Assembly: GCF_002217795.2 (NCBI RefSeq)
Contig: NZ_AP018823.1
Location: 2,976,001 to 3,040,000 of the forward strand
Source: Aquitalea magnusonii
GTDB taxonomy: Bacteria > Pseudomonadota > Gammaproteobacteria > Burkholderiales > Chromobacteriaceae
Direction of reading: 5' to 3'
Length of the DNA: 64,000 bases
Position numbers and translations under genes: made by a program. Of this stretch, positions 17,633-26,304 are shown piece after piece. Position 1 is the first letter of the stretch, and each line of letters starts with the position of its first letter. The notes under the pieces were generated by a model. It did not search any database and was not told the DNA's origin. It worked only from the letters and a program-made list of their open reading frames with translations.

Positions 17633-19993
17633 ATGACGATCTCCCACACAGAACTGATCGCCCGCATGCGCCCGCAAGACAAGGTCAAGCTGCTTAGCGG
17701 CCAGGGCCTGTGGCGCACGGCCAGCCTGCCCGAATTCGGCATTGGCGACTTTGTCATGACCGACGGCACCTATGGCGTGCGCTATAGCAGCGCGCAGATC
17801 GACCAGCAGGAAAGCTGGAATATCAGCGACTTCCTGTCAGTGGTGCAGCAAGACGCGGGCCAGCAGGCGACAGACAGCGACAAGGGCGGCTCGGAAGCGC
17901 TGTTTGGCCACTCGCTCCCGGCCACCTGCTTTCCCAACGGCTCCAGCCTGGCCTGCAGTTGGGATGTGGCGCTGGTGGAACAAATGGGCCGTGCGCTGGC
18001 GATTGAATGCCAGTCCATGGGTGTGGGCCTGCTGCTGGGGCCGGGCATCAATATCCGTCGCACCCCGCTGGCCGGACGCGGTTATGAGTATTACTCGGAA
18101 GATCCGCTGCTTGCCGGCGATCTGGCCGCCGCGCTGATCAACGGCCTGCAACAGCAAGGCGTGGGAGCCAGCCTCAAGCACTTTGCCTGCAACAACTCGG
18201 AATACATGCGCACCAGGATGGATTCCATCGTCGAGGAACGCGCGCTACGCGAAATCTACCTGTACGGTTTCCAACGCGCCATTGCCAAGGCACAGCCGTG
18301 GACGGTGATGTCCTCCTATAACCGGCTCAACGGCGAACAGACCTCGCAGCACCACTGGCTGCTCACCCAGGTACTGCGCGAGGAATGGGGCTACCAGGGG
18401 CTGGTGATGTCCGACTGGTACGGCATCAAGGACCGCCCGGCCTCGCTGTTGGCCGGTAATGAACTGGCCATGCCGGAAAACGCGCTGGACAATGCCGAAC
18501 TGCTGGCTGCCATCGAACAAGGCCGTATTCCCGCTGCGGTGCTGGACCAAGCCTGTCTGCACATGCTGCAACTGATAGCCAAGGTGCAGGCTGGCCGCCA
18601 GCCCGGCACCGTGGCTGACTTTGCCAGCCATCATCAGCTTGCGCGACGCATTGCCGCTGAATCACTGGTATTACTGAAGAACGACCAAGACTTGCTGCCA
18701 TTGCATGGCCAGCGCCTGCACCGGCTGGCGGTGATTGGCAAACCGGCACAACAGCCGGTGATACAGGGCTCGGGCTGCGCCACCACCCAGCCCTGGCAGC
18801 AGGACTGCCCGCTGGATGAAATCCGCTTGCAGGCGGGAAGCGGCGTGCAGATCGACTATGCCGTCGGTGCGCCGGACGACCAACACGACGACGCGGCGGC
18901 ACTGCAACACGCCTGCGCCATTGCCGCCGCCGCCGAGGTGGCCGTAGTGTTTGTCAGTACCCCCATCGGCATGGACGGTGAAAATGGCGACCGCCAGCAT
19001 CTGGGCCTGCTCCCCAGCCACGACCGCCTGATCAGCCGGCTGGCCGCGGTGCAGCCCAAACTGGTGGTGGTGCTGTGCAATGGCGATGCCGTGCTGATGC
19101 CCTGGCTATCGCAGGTGCCTGCCGTGCTGGAGTGTTTCTTTGCCGGTCAGGGCATGGGCCATGCGGTGGCCGCCACGCTGTTTGGTGCCAACAACCCCAG
19201 CGGCAAGCTCACCACCACCCTGCCCAACACCCTGGAGGAAACCCCGGCCTATCTGCACTATCCCGGTGAAAATGACCGTCACCATTACAGCGAGGGGCTG
19301 TATGTCGGTTATCGCTATTACGACAAGCGCCAATTGCAGCCGCTGTTTCCCTTTGGTTTTGGTCTGAGCTATACCCGTTTCGACTACCGCGAACTGCAGC
19401 TCTCCAGCCAGGACATGACGGAACACGACACCCTCACGGTGAGCATCGAGATCAACAACAGCGGTGCGCGCGATGGCAAGGAGATCGTGCAGCTATACAT
19501 CGCACCACCGCCCTCGCCCTTGGCACGCCCGCCACAAGCCCTGCGCGGCTTCGTCAAACTGGACATCCCGGCCGGAAGCAGCCGCCACGCCCACTTCACC
19601 CTGCAACGCGAAGATTTTGCCTATTACGATCCGGCCCATGGCAGTTGGGTGGTGGACAGCGGCCCGCATGAGATCCGTATCGCGGCCTCCAGCCGCCATA
19701 TCCTGCAGCGGAGCAGTATATGGCTAAGGGCAGAGCCACGCCTTCCCGCCATCCAGGCCGATTCATCCCTGCTATTGCTGGCAAATCACCCCCCGCTGCT
19801 ACAGGCTGTCGCAGAGTTGATCGCCAGCAAATGCGCCCTCAACAGCAGTCAGGCCAGACAAAAGCTGCTGGACATGGCTTCCGCCGAAATGTTTGTCGGC
19901 CTGTTCATCACCCTTACCGCCATGCTGGAACTGGAGATCAGCCGCGCTGAACTGCAGGCGGTCCTGGACCGGTTCAAACACATGCCGCACTGA
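17633..19993 (+). CDS. Glycoside hydrolase family 3, probable cytoplasmic beta-glucosidase/xylosidase
   Basis: The 786-residue protein has the GH3 N-terminal barrel (LGPGINIRRTPLAGRGYEYYSEDPLLAGDLAAALI, substrate Asp/Arg motifs), nucleophile Asp261 in LVMSDWYGIKD, the GH3 C-terminal domain (AVVFVSTPIGMDGENGDRQHL) and a fibronectin-III-like module (KEIVQLYIAPP...LRGFVKLDIPAG). No signal peptide is visible, so it should act on sugar brought in by the adjacent symporter. After the Fn3-like module an extra helical C-terminal region of roughly 90 residues (from about 700) is not part of the standard GH3 core. The ATG at 17633 has an AGGAGCC site. A terminator follows. Confidence 0.9.
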   Translation: MTISHTELIARMRPQDKVKLLSGQGLWRTASLPEFGIGDFVMTDGTYGVRYSSAQIDQQESWNISDFLSVVQQDAGQQATDSDKGGSEALFGHSLPATCFPNGSSLACSWDVALVEQMGRALAIECQSMGVGLLLGPGINIRRTPLAGRGYEYYSEDPLLAGDLAAALINGLQQQGVGASLKHFACNNSEYMRTRMDSIVEERALREIYLYGFQRAIAKAQPWTVMSSYNRLNGEQTSQHHWLLTQVLREEWGYQGLVMSDWYGIKDRPASLLAGNELAMPENALDNAELLAAIEQGRIPAAVLDQACLHMLQLIAKVQAGRQPGTVADFASHHQLARRIAAESLVLLKNDQDLLPLHGQRLHRLAVIGKPAQQPVIQGSGCATTQPWQQDCPLDEIRLQAGSGVQIDYAVGAPDDQHDDAAALQHACAIAAAAEVAVVFVSTPIGMDGENGDRQHLGLLPSHDRLISRLAAVQPKLVVVLCNGDAVLMPWLSQVPAVLECFFAGQGMGHAVAATLFGANNPSGKLTTTLPNTLEETPAYLHYPGENDRHHYSEGLYVGYRYYDKRQLQPLFPFGFGLSYTRFDYRELQLSSQDMTEHDTLTVSIEINNSGARDGKEIVQLYIAPPPSPLARPPQALRGFVKLDIPAGSSRHAHFTLQREDFAYYDPAHGSWVVDSGPHEIRIAASSRHILQRSSIWLRAEPRLPAIQADSSLLLLANHPPLLQAVAELIASKCALNSSQARQKLLDMASAEMFVGLFITLTAMLELEISRAELQAVLDRFKHMPH

Positions 19994-20124
19994 AACCGGA
20001 CCACCGACATCGCGTATTTTTCATCGCAACGTCAAGCCGCTGTCACATCACAAGGTGACAATCGGTCCCGTGCCAGCAACTTGCGCTGGATTGTCTCTTG
20101 TTCCGTCGTTTTGTCTCAGCCTTA

Positions 20125-20163
20125 CTCTCGGGCCAACCCTTCACCGGGTTGGCATTTTTTTGG
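20125..20163 (+). terminator. Rho-independent terminator after the GH3 gene (copy 2 of a repeated element)
   Basis: Stem GCCAACCC/GGGTTGGC followed by seven Ts, embedded in a sequence nearly identical to 16103-16140. It lies about 130 bases past the GH3 stop. Confidence 0.88.
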
Positions 20164-20465
20164 CAGCACAGCTTGCAGCCCCCTGGCGGTGGCACAGCCA
20201 GCACCGACCAAGCCAAGACAGGTAAATAAAAGCAAAAGCCAGCGCCAAGGACTTGCCTGCGCCCGCTGTCATCTGCATCGTGATCTGCTTTCCACTGCCC
20301 GCCCCTCGCCGCATGATTACCTCCACGACGCCACAGCCGCTACGCTATCCGCCCTTGACCCCTTCATCTGCCGCAGGCAGCCCGTCGGGCAGCACACCGG
20401 CACCAGCGCCAAGCACCCCTGTCCAGCCAGTCCCGCAGGATGGCAGCATCAATACCTACGCCTGA
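20164..20465. other. Non-coding stretch with no feature recognised
   Basis: About 300 bases between the terminator and the end of the convergent SDR gene. Open frames here are short, lack ribosome-binding sites and read as low-complexity Ser/Pro/Ala translations. I see no convincing promoter, terminator or RNA structure for the SDR transcript. Confidence 0.5.
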
Positions 20466-21224
20466 TCAGCGCGCGGTATTGCCACCATCCACCGCCAGCG
20501 TGGTACCGGTGACAAAACTGGCATCGTCCGACAGCAAAAAGCGCACTGCACGGGCTATTTCATCCGGCCGCGCATAGCGCCCCAGCGGCACGCCACCGGC
20601 AACGGTGAGCGAGGGGGTATCCGGCCCGGCGGCAGCACGTTCGGCAGCCCAGCGTTCCACTTCGGTATCGCCAGGACACACGGCGTTGATGCGGATGCGA
20701 TCGCGGGCATGGTCCAGCGCCATCGCCCGTGTCATTTGCACCACCGCGCCCTTGCTGGCGCAGTAGGCCACGGCCGCCTCGCCCGCCACCAGCCCCCAGT
20801 CCGACGCATTGTTGACAATCGCGCCGCCACCCTGCGCCCGCATGGCGGGAATCACCGCCTTGCACATGCGCCACACCGCGGTCACGTTCAGGGCCAGCAC
20901 CGTGGCCCAATCCTGCTCGCTGGTGGACTCCGCAGTCCCGCCCAGCACCACGCCGGCATTGTTGAACAGGCCGTCAATGCGGCCGTGACGGGCCAGCATG
21001 GCGGCCACCGCCTGCGTGGTGGCGTTAGCATCCAGCTGATCCAGCGGCCAGTATTCGGCCTGCCCACCCGCAGCTTGCAGCGCCTGCTGCAAGGCCAGGC
21101 CCTCCGCCTGCCGGCGTCCGGTAAACAACACCTGCACCCCATCCTGGGCCAGTAGCTGCACCGTTGCCTTGCCAATGCCGGAGGTGCCACCGGTTACCAG
21201 TATCACGCGCTGCACTTTGTCCAT
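20466..21224 (-). CDS. Short-chain dehydrogenase/reductase
   Basis: The 252-residue classical SDR has the NAD(P) motif TGGTSGIG at residues about 11-18, FNNAGV, the catalytic Ser in NNASDWG, and the YCASKGA Tyr-x3-Lys pair. The C-terminal segment SFVTGTTLAVDGG is typical of FabG-like oxidoreductases. The substrate is unknown. The ATG at 21224 is preceded by AGCAGGAG; a longer in-frame extension exists but would overlap the likely promoter region shared with the divergent yciH gene. The enzyme stands alone, so context gives little help. Confidence 0.88.
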   Translation of the reverse strand: MDKVQRVILVTGGTSGIGKATVQLLAQDGVQVLFTGRRQAEGLALQQALQAAGGQAEYWPLDQLDANATTQAVAAMLARHGRIDGLFNNAGVVLGGTAESTSEQDWATVLALNVTAVWRMCKAVIPAMRAQGGGAIVNNASDWGLVAGEAAVAYCASKGAVVQMTRAMALDHARDRIRINAVCPGDTEVERWAAERAAAGPDTPSLTVAGGVPLGRYARPDEIARAVRFLLSDDASFVTGTTLAVDGGNTAR

Positions 21225-21323
21225 CCTGCTGCTCCTGCTTGCTGATCTGTCCTGTTCACAGCCATCGTCTTGCCGCCGGTTTGGCGCTAGACTGCCGGCT
21301 GCCCTGTTAGCCTGCATTGACCC

Positions 21324-21683
21324 ATGAAATCGAAATCCTCTTCCGGCGGCCTGGTTTATTCCACCGAGCATGGCCGCATGTGCCCGGACTGCCGCCAGCC
21401 GCTTGACGCCTGCATCTGCCAGCAAACCACCATGCCCAGCGGCGATGGCATTGTGCGCGTCAGCCGTGAAAACAAGGGCCGTGGCGGCAAGACCGTCACC
21501 GTGGTGAAAGGCGTGCTGCGCGATGCGGCCGGCCTGACCGCCCTGGCCAAGCAGCTAAAAGCAGCCTGCGGCAGCGGCGGGACGGTGAAGGACGGCTGCA
21601 TCGAAATCCAGGGGGATCATGTCGCCACCGTCATCAGCAGCTTGCAAAAGCTAGGTTTCACGGTGAAACGCGCGGGCGGCTGA
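21324..21683 (+). CDS. yciH: SUI1/eIF1-like translation factor YciH
   Basis: The 119-residue protein carries an N-terminal four-cysteine cluster (CPDCRQPLDACIC, a possible metal site) and a C-terminal SUI1 domain (GRGGKTVTVVKGVLRDAAGLTALAKQLKAACGSGGTVKDGCIEIQGDH). YciH resembles eukaryotic eIF1 and is thought to influence start-site fidelity or stress-time translation on the 30S subunit. The length fits the family. It starts about 100 bases from the divergent SDR. Confidence 0.93.
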   Translation: MKSKSSSGGLVYSTEHGRMCPDCRQPLDACICQQTTMPSGDGIVRVSRENKGRGGKTVTVVKGVLRDAAGLTALAKQLKAACGSGGTVKDGCIEIQGDHVATVISSLQKLGFTVKRAGG

Positions 21684-21765
21684 ATACCATACGTCTGGCA
21701 GGCTGTGTGTAGCAGGCCACGACACCATGACTACACTGCCGGGCGTTATGAAAAAATACAACATT

Positions 21766-21806
21766 AATTTTCATTTCGTGAAAATTATTGGTAATTTTTT
21801 CACCAA
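21766..21806. promoter_or_regulatory. Two operator-like palindromes before the XRE-cupin gene
   Basis: AATTTTCA-TTTCG-TGAAAATT (21766-21786) is a perfect 8-base-arm inverted repeat. TTGGT-N9-ACCAA (21788-21806) follows two bases later and contains another TTTTTTCACC half site. The region is AT-rich and ends 18 bases before the regulator start, suggesting autoregulation. Confidence 0.5.
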
Positions 21807-21824
21807 AACATAGTCTGCCTGCGT

Positions 21825-22427
21825 ATGCTGCCAGACATGACAGCAACTGCAGACACTCCAATCAAGGACAGCAGCCAGCCCGACCCGGCCTGGCTGGGTG
21901 AACAAATCCGCCAGTTGCGCAAGCTGCGCAAACTGTCCTTGCAACAATTGAGCAGCGCCACCGGCCGCTCGATTGGCTTTCTCTCCCAGCTGGAGCGCGG
22001 CAAAAGCCAGCCCAGCGTATCCGACCTCAACAAGCTGGCCACCGCCCTGGCCGTGCCCTATGGCGTGTTCTTCAGCCAGGCCCCGGCGCATGAGCGCGGG
22101 CTGGTGGTACGCCAGGCACACCGCCCGGTGTTGCACTACGCCGAAGGCGTCAGCGACGCCCTGCTCTCGCCCGGCTTTGCCGGTGGTTTGCAACTGATGC
22201 TCACCCGCTTTGCCCCAGGAGCAAGTTCCGGGCCGCAAACCCTCAGCCACGGCGGCGATCAGGGCGGCATGGTGCTGTGTGGTCAACTGGAGCTGTGGGT
22301 GGACGAACAATGCCATCTGCTGGCCGCTGGCGACAGTTTCAGCTTCAACAGCAGTCGGCCACACCGTTACTGCAACCCCGGTCATGAAGAAGCCCAGGTG
22401 GTATGGGCATATACCGTCAGCGCCTGA
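21825..22427 (+). CDS. XRE-family regulator with C-terminal cupin domain (PuuR-like)
   Basis: The 200-residue protein has a helix-turn-helix at about residues 25-75 (LGEQIRQLRKLRKLSLQQLSSATGRSIGFLSQLERGKSQPSV) and a cupin domain from about 120 (LTRFAPGASSGPQTLSHGGDQGGMVLCGQLELWVDEQCHLLAAGDSFSFNSSRPHRY). This matches the PuuR type of repressor for polyamine or amine catabolism. It precedes a PuuB-like oxidase by 32 bases, which supports that role. Start choice is uncertain between ATG 21825 and ATG 21837; neither has a clear ribosome-binding site. Confidence 0.88.
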   Translation: MLPDMTATADTPIKDSSQPDPAWLGEQIRQLRKLRKLSLQQLSSATGRSIGFLSQLERGKSQPSVSDLNKLATALAVPYGVFFSQAPAHERGLVVRQAHRPVLHYAEGVSDALLSPGFAGGLQLMLTRFAPGASSGPQTLSHGGDQGGMVLCGQLELWVDEQCHLLAAGDSFSFNSSRPHRYCNPGHEEAQVVWAYTVSA

Positions 22428-22459
22428 AGCGCCGCCGTCAATGAATCCAAGGAGAATCC

Positions 22460-23767
22460 ATGTTTGAATCCGCCCGCCACTATCCGCCCAGTTGGTATGC
22501 CGCCACCAGCACGGCGCAGCAAATCGAGCGCCCGGCGCTGACCCAGGATATGGATGTGGATGTGCTGGTGGTGGGCGCTGGCTTTACCGGTCTGTATACC
22601 GCACACAATCTGGCCGATGCCGGTGTCAACGTAGCCGTGATCGAGGCTAGCCGGGTGGGCTGGGCGGCAAGCGGGCGTAATGGCGGGCAGATCATCCTGG
22701 GCTTTTCCTGTGACATGCCCCCGATTGAAGCTGCGCTGGGGCTGGAGGCGGCACAGGAAATCTGGCAACTGCTGCGCAGTGCTGCCGCCGACATCCGTCA
22801 CAAGATCCGCCATCACCACATCGACTGCGAACTGGCAGAGGGCCATCTGTGGACCTCGGTGCTGTGGCAGCGCATCAAGCTGCTGTCGGAATGGCAGGAA
22901 CATGCGGCACGGCATTATGGCTATGAAGCGCTGCAGTTCGTGCCACGCAAGGACCTGCCACAGCACGTGGGCTCGGAACGCTATGTCGCCGGGCTGATCG
23001 ACCACGAAGGCGGCCACTTTCATCCGCTCAAATACATTCTGGGACTGGCCCGTGCCGCCGAGGAAAAGGGGGTGCGCCTATTCGAGCAGACCCGCGCGCT
23101 GTCCTACACCAGCCAGGGCGATGGCTGCGTGGTGCATACCGCACAGGGGCGTATCCGCTGCCGCAAGCTGGTGCTGGCCACCAATGCCTATATCGACCGG
23201 CTGGACCCGGCGCTGGCCGCCAAAGTGATGCCAGTCGGCACCTATATGATTGCCACCGAACCCTTGCCGGAAGAAGTCGCCCGGCAACTGCTGCCCAGCA
23301 ATATGGCGGTATCGGACAACCAGTTCATTCTGGATTACTTCCGCCTGACCGCGGATCGCAGCCTGCTGTTCGGCGGCAAGTGCACCTATTCCGGCCGCAC
23401 GCCGGCCAATCTTACCGCCAGCATGCGTGCCGACCTGCTGCGGGTGTTTCCGCAACTGGCCCCTTACCGCATCACCCACACCTGGGGCGGCCATATCGAC
23501 ATCACCGTGCCACGCACCCCGGACTTCGGCCGCCGTGACAATGTGTACTGGGCACAAGGCTTCTCCGGCCACGGCGTGGTGCCCACCTGCGCAGCCGGAC
23601 AGGTACTGGCCAATGCCATTCTGGGCGACGAGCATCTGCTGCAACACTTCATGCGCCTGTCCAACCCGGCCTTTCCCGGCGGGCCGCTGCTGCGCGTACC
23701 CTTGCAGGCTGCCGGCATGCTGTATTACCGCCTGCGCGACTACGCCATCCCCGGCCTCAGTTACTGA
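22460..23767 (+). CDS. FAD-dependent amine oxidoreductase, gamma-glutamylputrescine oxidase-like (PuuB/OrdL)
   Basis: The 435-residue protein of the DAO family has the dinucleotide-binding motif DVLVVGAGFTGLYTAHNLADAG at residues about 34-55, ASGRNGGQI after it (a PuuB/OrdL hallmark), and the C-terminal GFSGHGVVPTCAAGQVLA. Such enzymes oxidise gamma-glutamylputrescine or related secondary amines with oxygen, giving an aldehyde and peroxide. The ATG follows AAGGAG. With the upstream XRE-cupin regulator it looks like a two-gene remnant of a Puu-type pathway; no PuuA, PuuC or PuuD is nearby, so the substrate is inferred only from family. Confidence 0.87.
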   Translation: MFESARHYPPSWYAATSTAQQIERPALTQDMDVDVLVVGAGFTGLYTAHNLADAGVNVAVIEASRVGWAASGRNGGQIILGFSCDMPPIEAALGLEAAQEIWQLLRSAAADIRHKIRHHHIDCELAEGHLWTSVLWQRIKLLSEWQEHAARHYGYEALQFVPRKDLPQHVGSERYVAGLIDHEGGHFHPLKYILGLARAAEEKGVRLFEQTRALSYTSQGDGCVVHTAQGRIRCRKLVLATNAYIDRLDPALAAKVMPVGTYMIATEPLPEEVARQLLPSNMAVSDNQFILDYFRLTADRSLLFGGKCTYSGRTPANLTASMRADLLRVFPQLAPYRITHTWGGHIDITVPRTPDFGRRDNVYWAQGFSGHGVVPTCAAGQVLANAILGDEHLLQHFMRLSNPAFPGGPLLRVPLQAAGMLYYRLRDYAIPGLSY

Positions 23768-23977
23768 CCCCTCAGGCGAAGCCGGCACATGGAGGCCAGC
23801 GCTGGCCTCCGTACCGACAAACCGGAAAACGACAACCGACAGCACGCCAGGCAATCGCCAGCGGATTTCCGATCAGAAAACAGACAATAAGCACCAGAAA
23901 ACTTCCCTTTTGGACAGGTATCAGCCACCGCTAGGCTGACTGTGCAATCCGCACAATCCTGATTTGAGGAAATGCCC

Positions 23978-25219
23978 ATGTCTGCGCCACAACTCCATGT
24001 CCATTCCACCGAAGAACTGCTGGCCGCGCTTGCCACTGCCAGGCCGGGCCCGATTCTGCTGGGTGCCAGCCTGCACGATGTCCCCACGCTTTACCTGGCG
24101 GCAGGCCAGTCGCTAAGAGCCATCTCCCCCCAGGCTGCCTTGCATTTCGGCAAAGGGCAGGATGGCATTTGTTTGTCGACTGACAATCAGCTCGATGGCT
24201 TGCAACTGGTGACAGAGACCAACCGCCGTGCCGTTTTCAATGATTACCGCGTGGCAAGCCTGGGTCGCTTGATTTTGCAGAATCTGCAAATCAACGGAGT
24301 AGTGCAGATTCTGGCACGGGATAACATACGCAGTGGCCATGTGGAAGCCCATAACATCGACATCGTGATGGCAGATGCGCGCAGCTACGAGGCACGACCC
24401 AAAGGCTATGGCGTGGAAGTGATTCCCGGTGCCTTTACCTTGTGGAATCAGCAAAGCGACAGTGCCGTCACCATCAGCGCAGACCTGACCGGCTTGTCTG
24501 CCGGGCGGGTAGGCGCTCCAGTCAAAGGCAGTGGAATTTTTGTCAGCGGTGCCGGCGATACCGGTGGCAGACTGGTTGTCCAGCGGCTGGAAACCAAGGC
24601 GGTGTACAGCGACGGCGGCATCGCGGCAGGGACGCCGGACCGCATTAGCGGTGGCGTATTTACCGTTTACGGTGCTTTTGTCGACCGTGTGGTCAACCAT
24701 GGCCCCATCGTTACTTACGGCCCCAACGACATGGTGCTGGACAACTGGGGTTGGGTGGATCATTGGCTGGCAGAAGACAAGATTACGTCTTATGGCCCCA
24801 GCGGCATTGGCTTTGTCAATTTCGGCACGGTAAGACATTTGCAGATCAATGCGCCGATTGAAACCTTTGGCCAGGGCGCACGCGGCTTCAATGTCTATAC
24901 CGGCACCGTGCAACTGGCCGAGTTCGACCGCATCACCACGCATGCGGATGGCGCGGTAGGCATCCAGATCAGCAAGCCGGTCGGCACCATCACGGTAAGG
25001 CGTGGCATTGAAACCCATGGAGGCACCGGCCAGTCGCTGGTCAAGGGCGTGGTGACCACCCTGTCCGCCATCGCCCTGAGCGTGAAAGCGGGCGGTTCCG
25101 CACAAAAAGTGGATATTGCGGGTGGCCTGATCACCCACGGCGAGCACATCCCGCCGCTGGAAATGCAGGGCAGCATCAACACACTGCAGATCAGCGGCGG
25201 CATGCGCAATACCGCTTAG
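23978..25219 (+). CDS. Predicted beta-helix repeat protein of unknown function
   Basis: The 413-residue protein has no signal peptide, membrane segment or recognised catalytic motif. From about residue 75 on it is made of short beta-strand-like turns of alternating hydrophobic residues with Gly/Asn corners (LQINGVVQILARDNI, GGVFTVYGAFVDRVVNHGPIVTYGP, GTVQLAEFDRITTHADGAVGIQIS), the look of a right-handed parallel beta helix as in pectate-lyase-like folds. The second ATG (23978) is best placed after GAGGAAA; the first ATG is at 23972. A small inverted repeat TGTGC-AATCC-GCACA (23941-23955) lies upstream. It stands alone between the oxidase and the T6SS. I do not assign a function. Confidence 0.72.
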   Translation: MSAPQLHVHSTEELLAALATARPGPILLGASLHDVPTLYLAAGQSLRAISPQAALHFGKGQDGICLSTDNQLDGLQLVTETNRRAVFNDYRVASLGRLILQNLQINGVVQILARDNIRSGHVEAHNIDIVMADARSYEARPKGYGVEVIPGAFTLWNQQSDSAVTISADLTGLSAGRVGAPVKGSGIFVSGAGDTGGRLVVQRLETKAVYSDGGIAAGTPDRISGGVFTVYGAFVDRVVNHGPIVTYGPNDMVLDNWGWVDHWLAEDKITSYGPSGIGFVNFGTVRHLQINAPIETFGQGARGFNVYTGTVQLAEFDRITTHADGAVGIQISKPVGTITVRRGIETHGGTGQSLVKGVVTTLSAIALSVKAGGSAQKVDIAGGLITHGEHIPPLEMQGSINTLQISGGMRNTA

Positions 25220-25770
25220 CGCAACCCTGGCACGTCCCAGCCCTGGCTTGCCAGCACAGGCTAATCCGGGGCTTTGTTCAGTCAGGCGCAAGCTAGTTGC
25301 CACCTGCGCCTGAGGACTGCCAGCAGTGTTCAGCACACCGGATGTGTACATCCACAATGCCGGCTCACGGCGTCAAGCAACAGCACGATATACGCTTGCC
25401 TAGCGCAATAACCTGCCAAACCGTGCCGCATCCGCAGTAGCACGCAGCTTGACAATCACCCCCCTGACGCAGCCCAGCGCCCCCCATCAGCAGATGGCCT
25501 GCCCCCAAACGCAGCGCAAATCACCACCGGCACCAGGCAAATCACCAGCCATTCTCTGACTCACCCATCTCATTCTTCTGTCATCAAGCGTTTTTTTGCC
25601 TCAACCCAATCAGCATTTTCAGAATACGACAAATGAGCATTGAATATAAAAATGACATGCAATATGGTTTTCCAACCAGCAAAAACCATTAAACATCAAA
25701 AGCTTGCAGAAAGTACAGCATGTGCAATGGCTGACCCGCCTGCAGCACCCCACTTACGGAGTAAGCAACC
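25220..25770. other. Long non-coding leader before the T6SS operon
   Basis: About 550 bases with no supported gene. The first half is GC-rich without clear structure; the half nearest tssB becomes AT-rich (from about 25570), where a transcription start for the T6SS operon is most likely. I did not find a convincing sigma70 pair, and one GG/GC sigma54-like match near 25228 has wrong spacing. A short open frame beginning at 25640 has no ribosome-binding site. Confidence 0.5.
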
Positions 25771-26277
25771 ATGGCTGACAGTTTTCAGAAAGAAGTCCCC
25801 CCTGCCCGCGTCAATATCACGCTGGACCTGCACACCGGCGGTGCCCGTAAAAAGCTGGAACTGCCGCTCAAGCTGCTAGTGCTGGGCGACTTCAGCCAAC
25901 GCGACGATGGCACACCGCTGGCCGAAAAACCAAGGCACCGCATCGACAAAAACAACTTCGATTCCGTGCTGGCCGACTACCACCCAAGCCTGCGCCTGGG
26001 CGTGGAAAACACCCTGGCGGGCGATGGCTCGGAGCTGCCGGTCACGCTGGACTTCAGCAGTATGCGTGACTTTCACCCCGAACAGGTGGTGCGCCAGATT
26101 CCCGAACTGGCCGCCTTGCTGGCCATGCGCAATCTGCTGCGCGATCTGAAATCCAATCTGCTGGACAACGCAGCCTTCCGGCGCGAGCTGGAAAAGATCA
26201 TGAAGGACGAGCAACTGTCCCGCAACCTGCGTGCCGAGCTGGAACACATTGCCCCACTGGACGCCCCGCAAGCCTGA
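25771..26277 (+). CDS. tssB: T6SS sheath small subunit TssB (VipA)
   Basis: The 168-residue protein has the TssB signature: an N-terminal VNITLDLHTGGARKKLELPLKLLVLGDF block, RHRIDKNNFDSVLADYHPSLRL, then helices ending in LLRDLKSNLLDNAAFRRELEKIM. It assembles with TssC into the contractile sheath around the Hcp tube in the cytoplasm. It is the first gene of a continuous plus-strand T6SS operon; tssC follows after 27 bases. Confidence 0.96.
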   Translation: MADSFQKEVPPARVNITLDLHTGGARKKLELPLKLLVLGDFSQRDDGTPLAEKPRHRIDKNNFDSVLADYHPSLRLGVENTLAGDGSELPVTLDFSSMRDFHPEQVVRQIPELAALLAMRNLLRDLKSNLLDNAAFRRELEKIMKDEQLSRNLRAELEHIAPLDAPQA

Positions 26278-26304
26278 TCACCCCGGATCACCAAGGAAAA
26301 CCAC

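Noticed and set aside
20081..20512. 143-residue open frame after the GH3 gene
   Set aside because: It runs through the terminator, is Ser/Pro/His-rich and overlaps the end of the SDR gene; no ribosome-binding site.
25228..25252. Possible sigma54 promoter (TGGCAC...GC) before the T6SS
   Set aside because: The GG and GC pairs are not at the required spacing, and it lies more than 500 bases from tssB; no sigma54 activator gene is in the locus.
25640..25879. Small open frame upstream of tssB
   Set aside because: It overlaps tssB in another frame, lacks a ribosome-binding site and has no recognisable feature.
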